Shown here piece after piece: positions 18,132-26,655 of a stretch of 43,417 nt of DNA. A program made the translations under genes and the position numbers. The stretch spans positions 1 to 43,417 of the forward strand of contig CAADTT010000051.1 of NCBI GenBank assembly GCA_900752065.1, written 5' to 3'. Source of the DNA: Lachnospiraceae bacterium. GTDB lineage: Bacteria > Bacillota > Clostridia > Lachnospirales > Lachnospiraceae. Under the pieces are notes generated by a model, which did not search any database, was not told the origin of the DNA, and saw only the letters and a program-made list of their open reading frames with translations. Numbering within the stretch: the first letter of the stretch is position 1; the number at the start of each line of letters is the position of its first letter.

Positions 18132-18584
18132 ATGATATACGATAAATTAGAGAATATCGAGAGATACCGCGGAATGTCCGTCTGGCTGGATCAGGCGATT
18201 GACTTTCTTACAGGGACGGATCTTGCGGCGCTTCCTTTGGGCCGTACGGAGATCAACGGCAGCCATGTTTTTGCAAACGTGATGGAAGCGCAGGCGGGCG
18301 ACGAAGAGACGAATCGGTTTGAGATCCATAAAAAATATATGGATATCCAGATTGATCTGGAGGGGACGGAAATTATTCAGACAGGTCTGGCACCCACAGG
18401 CGTGCTGGATGCTTATTCACCGGATACGGATTTTGGAACGGTGGTCTGTGAGAAGGATGCTTCCTGTATCATGGGGCCGGGAAGGTTCATCATCTGCATG
18501 GGTGAGGAACCGCACAAGCCGGGAATTGCTGCCGGAGCGGACAGGCATTTGAAAAAGTGTGTAATAAAAGTTTCGGTATCATAA
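18132..18584 (+). CDS. YhcH/YjgK/YiaL family protein (NanQ-like)
   Basis: A protein of about 150 residues of the YhcH/YjgK/YiaL (DUF386) cupin-like family. Escherichia coli NanQ of this family helps to open or anomerise sialic acid for the catabolic lyase. Family features seen: NGSHVFANVMEAQ, the FEIHKKYMDIQIDLEG block and the C-terminal PHKPGIA histidine motif, which would bind a metal. The ATG at 18132 is chosen over an in-frame TTG at 18111 because GGGAG lies seven bases before it. It is the first gene of the nan operon, 33 bases before the regulator. Confidence 0.84.
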   Translation: MIYDKLENIERYRGMSVWLDQAIDFLTGTDLAALPLGRTEINGSHVFANVMEAQAGDEETNRFEIHKKYMDIQIDLEGTEIIQTGLAPTGVLDAYSPDTDFGTVVCEKDASCIMGPGRFIICMGEEPHKPGIAAGADRHLKKCVIKVSVS

Positions 18585-18617
18585 GAATATACGAAAATAC
18601 AGATAAAGGGGAAGTAT

Positions 18618-19454
18618 GTGAATACAAACATCGTTTTACAGATTCAGTCGACTTACAATCAATTGACACGGGCAGAGAGAAAAGTAGCAGATTACGTGCT
18701 TCAGAATAAAAATAAAGTGTTATATATGTCGATCACAGACCTGGCAGATGCCTGTAAGGTGGGAGATACCAGTGTGTACAGATTTTGCCGGACCCTGGGG
18801 CTGGACGGCTATCAGCAGTTTAAGATGAAACTGTCGATCAGCCTGTCGGAACATGAACTGTCAGGGAAAGGAAAGAAAAAGGAAGAAGAGTCTGTAGCGA
18901 GCCGTATCATGGAATCTCATATGAATGCGATCAGGGAATCTTATCTGCTTATTGAAGCGGAAGAGATCACACGGCTGGTAAAGATGATTGAAGAATCTGA
19001 CAGAGTATATTTTTTCGGTATCGGAGACAGCCTGCTGACCGCAGAGGAAGCCAGAAACAAATTCCTCAGAATTACGAATAAGGTTGCCTGTCTTACGGAT
19101 CCGCATATGCAGTCCATGGCGGCATCTATGGCGACAGAGAGAGATTTGATTATTATCATCTCCTATTCGGGCTCTACAAAGGACAATATTCATGTAGCAA
19201 AGATCGCGAAGAGAGCCGGTGCGAAGATCGCATATATTACCCATTATAAAAAATCGCCTCTCACATCATATTCTGATGTGATGCTTCTGTGCGGAGGAGA
19301 GGAAGCCCCGCTGGAGGGCGGCTCTATGTCAGCTAAGATGGGACAGCTCTATCTGATCGACCTGCTTTATCAGGAATATTACGCAGATAATTATGAGAAA
19401 TCCAGAACAAATAATAAGATTACTTCCAGTGCAGTTGTTGAAAAATTATATTAG
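18618..19454 (+). CDS. RpiR/MurR-family transcriptional regulator
   Basis: A 278-residue RpiR-type regulator: N-terminal helix-turn-helix (about 1-77; TRAERKVADYVL, DTSVYRFCRTLGL) and C-terminal SIS sugar-phosphate-binding domain (about 110-260; VYFFGIGDS, IIISYSGSTKDNIHVAK). Regulators of this family control nan operons in Clostridium and Staphylococcus (NanR) and respond to N-acetylmannosamine-6-phosphate; the same ligand is inferred here. Translation starts at GTG (18618) after AAAGGGGAAG. It lies inside the operon it probably regulates. Confidence 0.88.
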   Translation: MNTNIVLQIQSTYNQLTRAERKVADYVLQNKNKVLYMSITDLADACKVGDTSVYRFCRTLGLDGYQQFKMKLSISLSEHELSGKGKKKEEESVASRIMESHMNAIRESYLLIEAEEITRLVKMIEESDRVYFFGIGDSLLTAEEARNKFLRITNKVACLTDPHMQSMAASMATERDLIIIISYSGSTKDNIHVAKIAKRAGAKIAYITHYKKSPLTSYSDVMLLCGGEEAPLEGGSMSAKMGQLYLIDLLYQEYYADNYEKSRTNNKITSSAVVEKLY

Positions 19455-19515
19455 GGAAAGATAAAAACGTCATCGTCGCTTCAGACATACAGACGTAAAA
19501 ATAGGAGGTTTCATC

Positions 19516-20202
19516 ATGAATGAAAGAGTAGAAGCATTAAAGGGAAAACTGATCGTATCCTGTCAGGCACTTCCCCATGAGCCGCTGCATTCATCCTTTA
19601 TTATGGGAAGAATGGCTGTGGCAGCGAAGGAGGGCGGCGCGGTTGGTATCCGTGCGAATACGAAGGAAGATATTGCAGAGATTCAGTCTCAGGTAGACCT
19701 GCCGATCATCGGAATCGTAAAGAGGGATTATGAAGATTCTAAGGTTTATATCACGCCTACGATGAAAGAAATAGAAGAGCTGATGGAAGTAAAGCCGGAG
19801 ATTATCGCGATGGATGCGACAGGGGCTTTGCGTCCGGGCGGAGTGACGCTGGACGATTTCTTCCGTGAAGTGAAGGAAAAATATCCGGATCAGCTTTTCA
19901 TGGCAGACTGCTCCACCGTGGAAGAGGCTCTTCATGCAGATGAGCTGGGATTTGATTTTGTAAGTCCTACGATGGTGGGTTATACGGAGCAGAGCCAGGG
20001 GCTTAGAATCGCAGACAATGACTTTGAAATCATTCGCGAGATTCTGGCAAAGGCAAAACACCGGGTAATTGCAGAGGGAAATATCAATACGCCGGAGAAG
20101 GCGAAGCGTGTCATTGAGCTGGGATGTTTCAGCGTAGTCGTAGGTTCTATTATCACAAGACCGCAGCTTATCACAAAAGCGTTTGCGGAAGCATTGGATT
20201 AA
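19516..20202 (+). CDS. nanE: N-acetylmannosamine-6-phosphate 2-epimerase (NanE)
   Basis: NanE converts ManNAc-6-phosphate to GlcNAc-6-phosphate in sialic-acid breakdown. The 228-residue TIM-barrel protein keeps the candidate catalytic lysine K69 (GIVKRDY) and glutamate E187 (AEGNINTPEKA), with AMDATGALRPGG and a phosphate-binding C-terminal VVGSIITRP segment. It has a strong AGGAGG site and sits between the regulator (61-base gap) and nanA (24-base gap). Confidence 0.95.
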   Translation: MNERVEALKGKLIVSCQALPHEPLHSSFIMGRMAVAAKEGGAVGIRANTKEDIAEIQSQVDLPIIGIVKRDYEDSKVYITPTMKEIEELMEVKPEIIAMDATGALRPGGVTLDDFFREVKEKYPDQLFMADCSTVEEALHADELGFDFVSPTMVGYTEQSQGLRIADNDFEIIREILAKAKHRVIAEGNINTPEKAKRVIELGCFSVVVGSIITRPQLITKAFAEALD

Positions 20203-20226
20203 ACAAAAACCCAGGGAGGTAAAAAA

Positions 20227-21147
20227 ATGAGAGACTTAGAGAAGTATAAAGGTGTGATTCCGGCATTTTATGCCTGCTATGATGAGAACGGGGAGATCAG
20301 CCCGGAGAGAGTCAGAGCCCTGACGGAGTACCATATCCGCAAAGGAGTTAAGGGCGTATATGTAAACGGTTCTTCTGGTGAGTGTATCTACCAGAGCGTT
20401 GAGGACCGGAAGGTGGTTCTGGAAAATGTCATGGCAGTGGCAAAGGGAAAGCTGACTGTTATTGCACATGTGGCATGTAACAATACGAAAGACAGCGTAG
20501 AGCTGGCAGCTCATGCGGAAAGCCTTGGGGTAGATGCGATCGCGGCAATTCCGCCGATTTATTTCCATCTGCCGGAGTATTCGATCGCGGCTTACTGGAA
20601 TGCTATGAGTGCGGCAGCTCCGAATACAGACTTTATCATTTACAATATTCCACAGCTTGCAGGTGTGGCGCTGACCCAGAGTCTCTTTGCTGAGATGAGA
20701 AAGAATCCGAGAGTCATCGGCGTAAAGAATTCCTCCATGCCGGTACAGGATATTCAGATGTTTAAGCTGGCGGCAGGAGAGGATTACATTATCTTCAACG
20801 GTCCGGATGAGCAGTTTATCAGCGGACGTGTTATCGGCGCAGAGGCAGGAATCGGCGGAACCTATGGTGTGATGCCGGAGCTGTTTTTAAAGATGGATGA
20901 GCTGGTAAGGGCAAATAAGCTGGATGAGGCGAAAGAGGTTCAGTATGCGGCAAATGATGTCATCTATAAGATGTGTTCCGGACATGCTAACATGTATGCG
21001 GTAATCAAAGAGATCCTCCGCATCAATGAAAATCTGGATCTTGGCAGTGTGCGTGAGCCGTTGACAGCTATGGGCGAAGAGGATATGGTGATCGCACAGG
21101 AAGCTGCAAAGATGGTAAAGGATGCTGTGGCAAAGTTCTGTGCGTAA
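20227..21147 (+). CDS. nanA: N-acetylneuraminate lyase (DapA/NanA superfamily)
   Basis: A 306-residue class I aldolase that splits N-acetylneuraminate into ManNAc and pyruvate, judged by operon context. Schiff-base lysine K167 (GVKNSS) and catalytic tyrosine Y139 (YNIPQLAGV) are present, as is the carboxylate-binding GSSGEC loop at about 48-53. Family members also include dihydrodipicolinate synthase and other keto-acid aldolases, and GSSGEC differs slightly from the usual GSTGE; the placement between nanE and nanK decides the call. An AGGAGG site lies before the ATG. Confidence 0.92.
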   Translation: MRDLEKYKGVIPAFYACYDENGEISPERVRALTEYHIRKGVKGVYVNGSSGECIYQSVEDRKVVLENVMAVAKGKLTVIAHVACNNTKDSVELAAHAESLGVDAIAAIPPIYFHLPEYSIAAYWNAMSAAAPNTDFIIYNIPQLAGVALTQSLFAEMRKNPRVIGVKNSSMPVQDIQMFKLAAGEDYIIFNGPDEQFISGRVIGAEAGIGGTYGVMPELFLKMDELVRANKLDEAKEVQYAANDVIYKMCSGHANMYAVIKEILRINENLDLGSVREPLTAMGEEDMVIAQEAAKMVKDAVAKFCA

Positions 21148-21159
21148 ACAGGAGATCTT

Positions 21160-22050
21160 ATGAAAAAATATGTAAGCATTGATATTGGTGGAACGGCGAT
21201 CAAGTATGGGCTGATCAGTGGAAACGGAGAGATTCTGGAACGTCATGAGATGGACACGGAAGCTGCAAAGGGCGGTCCCGCCATTCTTGAAAAAGCCATA
21301 GCCATTACAGAAAAATATACGGAAGCAGAAGCGATCAGTGGCATCTGTATCTCGACGGCGGGTATGGTTGATGTAGAAAAGGGTGAGATTTTTTATTCCG
21401 GTCCACAGATTCCGAACTATGCGGGAACGAAATTTAAGGCAGTGCTGGAAGAACGGTTTGACATTCCTTGCGAGGTGGAAAATGATGTCAACTGTGCAGG
21501 TCTGGCAGAGAGCGTATCCGGGGCGGCAAAAGGCAGCAGCAGTTCCCTCACTCTGACGGTGGGAACCGGGATTGGAGGCTGTGCTGTGATAGGCGGCCAG
21601 GTCTATCATGGCTTCAGCAACAGCGCCTGCGAGGTGGGTTACATACACATGAACGGCAGCAACTTTCAGAATCTTGGTGCTACCAGTGTCTTGACCAGAA
21701 AAACGGCTGAGAAAAAAGGTGATCCGGTCAGTGCCTGGAATGGGCGCAGAGTTTTCGAACAGGCGAAGCGGGGAGATGCCATCTGCAATCAGATGATCGA
21801 TGAGATGGCGGATGCTTTGGGAATGGGAATTGCAAACATCTGCTATGTACTGAATCCGGAGGTAGTCGTTCTGGGCGGCGGTGTGATGGCGCAGGAAGCT
21901 GTTCTGAGAAGTAAGATACAGAAAGCCATCGATAAATATCTCGTACCAAGTATGTCGAAGCATTTGAAGCTTGCGTTTGCGGTACATCGCAACGATGCCG
22001 GAATGTTGGGAGCATATTATAATTTTGTATCAAAGCATCCGGAAATATAA
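21160..22050 (+). CDS. nanK: ROK-family N-acetylmannosamine kinase
   Basis: A 296-residue ROK sugar kinase that would phosphorylate ManNAc to ManNAc-6-phosphate. N-terminal phosphate loop DIGGTAIKYGL, ENDVNCAGLAE with the catalytic aspartate, and GTGIGGCAVI for nucleotide binding. The zinc-binding cysteine cluster (CxCGxxGCxE) found in many ROK proteins is missing; the place is taken by a VGYIHMNGSNFQN segment. It is the last gene of the operon, 12 bases after nanA, followed by a terminator. Confidence 0.9.
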   Translation: MKKYVSIDIGGTAIKYGLISGNGEILERHEMDTEAAKGGPAILEKAIAITEKYTEAEAISGICISTAGMVDVEKGEIFYSGPQIPNYAGTKFKAVLEERFDIPCEVENDVNCAGLAESVSGAAKGSSSSLTLTVGTGIGGCAVIGGQVYHGFSNSACEVGYIHMNGSNFQNLGATSVLTRKTAEKKGDPVSAWNGRRVFEQAKRGDAICNQMIDEMADALGMGIANICYVLNPEVVVLGGGVMAQEAVLRSKIQKAIDKYLVPSMSKHLKLAFAVHRNDAGMLGAYYNFVSKHPEI

Positions 22051-22063
22051 AATAAAAAATTGA

Positions 22064-22105
22064 AACGCTGTGGCATGGAAGATCTGTATGCCGCAGCGTT
22101 TTTTG
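22064..22105 (+). terminator. Intrinsic terminator of the nan operon
   Basis: AACGCTGTGGCAT pairs with ATGCCGCAGCGTT (one wobble pair) and is followed by a run of T residues. It closes the operon right after nanK. Confidence 0.9.
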
Positions 22106-22147
22106 TTATATATTCGAGGGAGGTTTCCTTAGTTAGATGGTATGCTG

Positions 22148-22173
22148 CTTTTTACTGGCTAGCCAGTGAAAAG
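22148..22173. repeat. 26-bp palindrome upstream of the nitrite/sulfite reductase
   Basis: A perfect 14-bp palindrome ACTGGCTAGCCAGT (22154-22167) extended by CTTTTT and GAAAAG arms. It lies about 165 bases before the reductase start. It could be an operator, or the core of a larger palindromic element: weaker arms with TTTCCT and AGGAAA are found further out. The remaining 22106-22337 sequence shows no gene. Confidence 0.6.
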
Positions 22174-22337
22174 TAACAACGGTATAGGAAAACGGGTTCG
22201 ATAGACTGGTTTTCAGTTGCATTTTTGAGTGAGAATGGGTAAACTATAAATAAATTTGGTACAGGCATAACACGGGCCGCTGTTTTCAGTCTGAAAAAAG
22301 CAGGCGGGTTTTGAAAGCCTGAGATATGGAGGAAAAA

Positions 22338-23870
22338 ATGGAACAGTTATTACAGGAATTCAGAGAAGATCTTGCCCAGTTTCGTGAAATGACAGATAAG
22401 TTTTATGCAGGTGAGGTAAGCACGAAGGAATATAAGGGATTTTCCGGCGGATTCGGCAGCTACGCTCAAAAGGGCGGAAAGGCGAGCATGCTCAGACTCC
22501 GTATTCCCGGAGGCCGCATGACAAAGGAAAAGCTGAAGTTTGTGGCTGATGCTATCGCAGAGTATGATGTGAAAAAGGTTCATTTTACCACTTGCCAGAC
22601 GGTACAGTTTCATGACCTGGACGGAAAGACAGCCTGTGAAATTATGGAGAAAGCTATGGATGTGGGAATCATCACCAGAGGGGGCGGCGGTGATTTTCCG
22701 CGGAATGTAATGGTATCTCCTCTTTCCGGCGTGGAGAAGGGAGAACACTTCGATGTGATGCCCTACGCAGAGGCAGTATCGGATTATCTTTTGAGAATGA
22801 TCAAGGCAGTCAGGATGCCGAGAAAACTGAAAGTTGGATTTTCCAATTCTCCGGCAAATGAGACACATGCGACATTCCGTGATCTGGGATTCGTGGCGAA
22901 GCCGGACGGCACCTTCACCGTGTACAGCGCGGGCGGGCTGGGAAATAATCCGCGTATGGGGGTGAAGGTAGCAGAGAAAGCGCAGCCGTCAGAGCTTCTG
23001 TATTATGTAAAAGCGATGATCGAAACATTTCTGGCTTATGGAAATTATGAGAACCGGGGAAAAGCCAGAACACGCTATATGCAGGAGAAGCTGGGCGCAG
23101 AGGGCTACCGGGAGGCATTTCTGGAAAAGCTGGCTTGGGTCAGAGAGAAGGAAAAGCTGGAGCTTTCCGTGACACCTGCCCCGGTGAAGAAAACAGGAAA
23201 TAAAACGGCAGTCTCCGGAGCGCGTATCATCGCCCAGAAGCAGGAGGGGCTGTATGCAGTGGCATGGCATCCGCTGGGCGGAGTTCCCCAGGTATCGAAA
23301 TTCGCAGAGCTGTATGATGTGATAAAGGAGATGGAGGCGGCGGAGCTTCGTATCGGGCCGGATGAGACTGTTTACATTATCAACCTGAATGGAGATGAGG
23401 CGAAAAAGGTACTGGAGGCGACCGCCGACGGCGCGCAGAATCTTTTTGAGACATCCGTATCCTGTATTGGAAGCACTATCTGCCAGATCGGTCTGAGAGA
23501 TTCCCAGGGAGCGCTGGCAGCAGTGATTGATGAAGTGAAAAAGCATGCATTTGCCGACGGTGTACTGCCGAGAATTCATATTTCCGGCTGCACTTCCTCC
23601 TGCGGAACCCATCAGATCGGGACTCTGGGCTTTCACGGCGGTGTAAAGAAGGTAGATGGTGTGGTGGAGCCTGCCTTTACCTTCCATGTAAATGGTTCAG
23701 ATCAGGAGGGGGAAGAGAGATTCGGGGAAACCTGGGGCATGATGCTGCAGAAAGATATGCCCTCCTTTTTCGTGGAGCTGGGTGAGACCGTACAGGCGGA
23801 GAATATGACATTTGCTGAGTGGTTTACGGAGGAAAAGCTGAGAAAGGTTGCAGAAAAATACCTGCATTAG
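22338..23870 (+). CDS. Nitrite/sulfite reductase (siroheme, 4Fe-4S)
   Basis: A protein of about 510 residues with the duplicated ferredoxin-like and siroheme-binding domains of the ferredoxin-dependent nitrite/sulfite reductase family. It would reduce sulfite to sulfide or nitrite to ammonia. The cluster/siroheme cysteines are complete, counted from the upstream ATG at 22326: C380-x5-C386 and C422-x3-C426 (GCTSSCGTHQIG). The ATG at 22338 is the better start because a GGAGG site lies five bases before it; the in-frame ATG at 22326 overlaps that site. No electron-transfer partner or siroheme synthesis gene adjoins it. Which substrate is used cannot be read from the sequence. Confidence 0.9.
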   Translation: MEQLLQEFREDLAQFREMTDKFYAGEVSTKEYKGFSGGFGSYAQKGGKASMLRLRIPGGRMTKEKLKFVADAIAEYDVKKVHFTTCQTVQFHDLDGKTACEIMEKAMDVGIITRGGGGDFPRNVMVSPLSGVEKGEHFDVMPYAEAVSDYLLRMIKAVRMPRKLKVGFSNSPANETHATFRDLGFVAKPDGTFTVYSAGGLGNNPRMGVKVAEKAQPSELLYYVKAMIETFLAYGNYENRGKARTRYMQEKLGAEGYREAFLEKLAWVREKEKLELSVTPAPVKKTGNKTAVSGARIIAQKQEGLYAVAWHPLGGVPQVSKFAELYDVIKEMEAAELRIGPDETVYIINLNGDEAKKVLEATADGAQNLFETSVSCIGSTICQIGLRDSQGALAAVIDEVKKHAFADGVLPRIHISGCTSSCGTHQIGTLGFHGGVKKVDGVVEPAFTFHVNGSDQEGEERFGETWGMMLQKDMPSFFVELGETVQAENMTFAEWFTEEKLRKVAEKYLH

Positions 23871-23876
23871 AAAAGG

Positions 23877-23898
23877 CCCCTGCTCTGCAGGGGTTTTT
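23877..23898 (+). terminator. Intrinsic terminator after the reductase
   Basis: CCCCTGC-TCT-GCAGGGG followed by TTTTT: a short perfect 7-bp stem with a three-base loop, directly after the stop codon. Confidence 0.88.
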
Positions 23899-23989
23899 GT
23901 ATGTCTTGGGATGCGGGAAACTTTGTTCAAAATATGGTCATTTTGTGGACTTTATGTCAAAAACGAAGAGAGGATAGGGAGGTACGTGT

Positions 23990-24301
23990 ATGAACAGCAT
24001 ACCGGAAATTTTGGATGAATTACAGAGTAAGGCGCAGCATGATCCGGGGATACGGGAGAAGCTTCTGCTGACGAGAAAACAGCCGGAGCCCCTGACGTCG
24101 TTTTGCAGAGCCTGCCGGGAACTGGGCTATGAGATTTATCCTATGGAGCTGATCGCGGCAGGAGAAGAATTTCACGCACAGATGAAACGCAGCACCAACG
24201 GCGGCGGAGAAAACTCACCCATGCTGGAGGGTGAGGATGACTTTTATGAGATGTTTTTCGCTGCTATTGAAAAGGATGGAACGGAAGGGAGGAGCGAATG
24301 A
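23990..24301 (+). CDS. Small uncharacterised protein, possibly Nif11-like
   Basis: A 103-residue protein with no signal peptide or membrane helix. The N-terminal half (helical DELQSKAQHDPGIREKLL, then a CRELGYEIYPMEL segment) resembles the Nif11-like helical domain found on some peptide leaders and small hypothetical proteins, but the match is weak and there is no Gly-Gly leader cleavage site. A conserved-looking NGGGENSPMLEGEDDFYE segment follows. GGGAGG precedes the ATG. Its last four bases overlap the next gene (ATGA), so it is probably translationally coupled to the LD-carboxypeptidase. Function unknown. Confidence 0.75.
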   Translation: MNSIPEILDELQSKAQHDPGIREKLLLTRKQPEPLTSFCRACRELGYEIYPMELIAAGEEFHAQMKRSTNGGGENSPMLEGEDDFYEMFFAAIEKDGTEGRSE

Positions 24302-25179
24302 AGACATCAGGGAATGTCCGGATAGAAAAGGGAAGCAGAGTGGGAATCGTGTGCTGCTCGAATGGGCAGCCTCAGACAGCCAGGGAGAATCTGGAGAGGC
24401 TGGGGGATACCCTGCAAAGCATGGGGCTGTTTCCTGTTTTTAGTGAATATATCTATGCCAAAAAATCTGTTTTTGGAGGTTCCGGAAAGGAACGGGCGGA
24501 GAGCCTGATGAAATTTTACCGGGATGATGGAATTCGTGCAGTCTTTGATATTTCCGGCGGAGATATTGCAAATGAAGTGCTGCCCTGGCTGGATTTTGAT
24601 GTGATCGCCGGGAGTGAAAAGAGCTTCTGGGGATACAGCGACCTGACGACGGTGCTGAACGCCATCTATGCCAGGACGGGGAGGAAGGGTGTGCTGTATC
24701 AGGTGAGAAATCTTATTTATCAGTATGGGAAAAAACAGCAGGCGGATTTTCAGACAGCGGTGTTTGAGGGAAGAGATGGTCTGTTCTCTTTTGACTATAC
24801 GTTTGCACAGGGCGAAGAGATGCGGGGAATCGTGGTGGGAGGAAACATCCGGTGTCTGCTAAAGCTGGCGGGAACACCATACTGGCCTGATATGAGACAG
24901 AAGATCCTTCTACTGGAAAGCTATGGCGGGGAAGTGCCGCAGATGACCGCATATCTGAATCAGTTGAAGCAGATCGGGGTATTTGAGCAGATCAATGGGA
25001 TTCTGTTGGGGACATTCACACAGATGGAGAGGGAAGAGTGTTCGCCGGGAATCCTGGAGCTGGTGAAGGAGTATGCAGGAAAGGAGATGCCTATCGCAAA
25101 GACGAATGAAATCGGGCATGGAATGGACTCGAAGGGAATTGTGATCGGGGAGGAACTGCCCTGGAAACAGAAGAGATAA
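24298..25179 (+). CDS. LD-carboxypeptidase-like protein (peptidase S66 family)
   Basis: A 293-residue protein of the S66 family. These are cytoplasmic serine peptidases that remove the terminal D-Ala from muropeptide tetrapeptides during wall recycling (LdcA) or, as MccF, cleave microcin C-type adducts. Candidate nucleophile S114 lies in WGYSDLT, with the glutamate in LLLESYGGE and the histidine in NEIGHGMDS completing the triad. The DISGGDIANEVLP segment matches the family pattern around RGGYG. There is no signal sequence. It overlaps the upstream small gene by four bases. Wall recycling is the default role; immunity to a peptide toxin is an alternative. Confidence 0.88.
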   Translation: MKTSGNVRIEKGSRVGIVCCSNGQPQTARENLERLGDTLQSMGLFPVFSEYIYAKKSVFGGSGKERAESLMKFYRDDGIRAVFDISGGDIANEVLPWLDFDVIAGSEKSFWGYSDLTTVLNAIYARTGRKGVLYQVRNLIYQYGKKQQADFQTAVFEGRDGLFSFDYTFAQGEEMRGIVVGGNIRCLLKLAGTPYWPDMRQKILLLESYGGEVPQMTAYLNQLKQIGVFEQINGILLGTFTQMEREECSPGILELVKEYAGKEMPIAKTNEIGHGMDSKGIVIGEELPWKQKR

Positions 25180-25288
25180 AAACACAGGAAAAGGCGCTGA
25201 GAGAAGAATAAAATCTGGTTAAAATGTAAATAGTTAAAAGACTTTGTTTTTTGATAAGGAAAATCCGGACTACCAAAGGAGGCATACG

Positions 25289-26587
25289 ATGGGACATTTA
25301 ACGACAAAAGATGCATACAAAAGCCTGGAAGAGAGAATCAACTGGTTTACACAGGGGGCTCCGCCTTCTGCAACTTTATATAAAATTCTTCAAGTCCTGT
25401 ACACGGAAAAAGAGGCAAAGTGGGTGGCTCTGCTCCCGGTCCGCCCCTTTACCCTGAAAAAAGCTGCACGAATATGGGGGACTACGGAGGCAAAGGCGGA
25501 GAAGCTTCTCGATCATCTCTGTGAAAAGGCACTGCTGGTAGATTCGGATTACCACGGGCAGCGCCAGTTTGTCATGCCTCCTCCCATGGCGGGGTTTATT
25601 GAGTTTGCACTGATGCGTACCAGAGGAGACATCGACCAGAAATATCTGGCGGAATTATATTATCAGTACATGAATGTAGAAGAGGATTTCGTAAAGGACC
25701 TGTTTTTTGCGACGGAAACCAGGCTTGGGCGTGTTTATGTGCAGGAACCGGTACTGACGAATGACAAAACGAACCATATTCTGGATTATGAGCGGGCGAC
25801 CCATATCGTGGAGGAGGCGAAATATATCGGGCTGGGAACCTGCTACTGCCGCCATAAGATGTATCATGCAGGCCATCCCTGTGAGATCAACGCCCCCTGG
25901 GAGGTGTGCCTGACCTTTGATAATGTGGCGCGTTCCCTGGCAGAACATGGGGATTACGCAAGGCTAATTTCCAAGGAGGAGGCAAAGGAGGTTCTGGAGC
26001 TGTCCTATGAGAGCAATCTGGTGCAGATCGGAGAAAATGTCCGGGAGCATCCGGCATTTATCTGCAATTGCTGCGGATGCTGCTGTGAGGCTTTGCAGGC
26101 GGCGCGGAAATTCAGTCCTATGCAGCCGGTGGCGACAACGAACTATATTCCGAAGGTTTCTCTGGAGAAATGTATCGGCTGCGGAAAATGTGCGAAGGTA
26201 TGTCCAATCCTGGCAATCGCGATGGAGAAGAAGGAAACTCCGGATGCAGCGAAAAAGAAACGCCCGGTCATTGATGAAGAAATATGTCTCGGCTGCGGTG
26301 TGTGTGCAAGAAACTGCCCTACAAAGGCGATCGGGCTGGAGCGGAGGCCTGTGCAGGTCATAACGCCAGTGAACAGTACCCATCGGTTTGTGCTGCAGGC
26401 GATTGAGAAGGGGACGCTGCAAAACCTGATTTTTGACAATCAGGCTTTTGCGAATCACCGGGCTATGGCTGCCGTGTTCGGGACGATCCTGAAGCTTCCG
26501 CCCATGAAGCAGGCGCTGGCAAGTAAGCAGTTCAAATCAGTTTATCTGGACAGACTTTTATCTATGTATCAGAAAAAGATAAAATAA
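25289..26587 (+). CDS. 4Fe-4S binding protein with N-terminal helical region
   Basis: A cytoplasmic iron-sulfur protein of about 432 residues. The first 100 residues look like a winged-helix-type fold (KKAARIWGTTEAKAEKLLDHL). The middle has a cysteine-rich region (GTCYCRHKMYHAGHPC and CNCCGCCCEAL). The C-terminal third holds two classic ferredoxin clusters, CIGCGKCAKVCP and CLGCGVCARNCP. Such proteins are common in strict anaerobes but uncharacterised; electron transfer or redox sensing is plausible. The ATG at 25289, placed after AAAGGAGG, is preferred to the in-frame start at 25244. It stands alone, between S66 and MerR genes. Confidence 0.84.
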   Translation: MGHLTTKDAYKSLEERINWFTQGAPPSATLYKILQVLYTEKEAKWVALLPVRPFTLKKAARIWGTTEAKAEKLLDHLCEKALLVDSDYHGQRQFVMPPPMAGFIEFALMRTRGDIDQKYLAELYYQYMNVEEDFVKDLFFATETRLGRVYVQEPVLTNDKTNHILDYERATHIVEEAKYIGLGTCYCRHKMYHAGHPCEINAPWEVCLTFDNVARSLAEHGDYARLISKEEAKEVLELSYESNLVQIGENVREHPAFICNCCGCCCEALQAARKFSPMQPVATTNYIPKVSLEKCIGCGKCAKVCPILAIAMEKKETPDAAKKKRPVIDEEICLGCGVCARNCPTKAIGLERRPVQVITPVNSTHRFVLQAIEKGTLQNLIFDNQAFANHRAMAAVFGTILKLPPMKQALASKQFKSVYLDRLLSMYQKKIK

Positions 26588-26597
26588 AAAAACAGTA

Positions 26598-26628
26598 TTG
26601 ACTCTGACCTTGCGTAATAGTTTATGGT
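26598..26628 (+). promoter_or_regulatory. MerR-type promoter with 19-bp spacer
   Basis: TTGACT (26598-26603) and TATGGT (26623-26628) are separated by 19 bases, the over-long spacing typical of promoters activated by MerR-family proteins. An imperfect dyad ACCTTGCGTAATAGT lies in the spacer, where such regulators bind and untwist DNA. It faces the merR-type gene, so autoregulation is likely. Confidence 0.7.
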
Positions 26629-26655
26629 ATATTTACACGGAAGGAGGAGCGTTCA

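Noticed and set aside
20887..21987. 366-residue minus-strand open frame opposite nanA/nanK
   Set aside because: Both plus-strand genes are intact and recognised; the antisense frame has no ribosome site or family resemblance.
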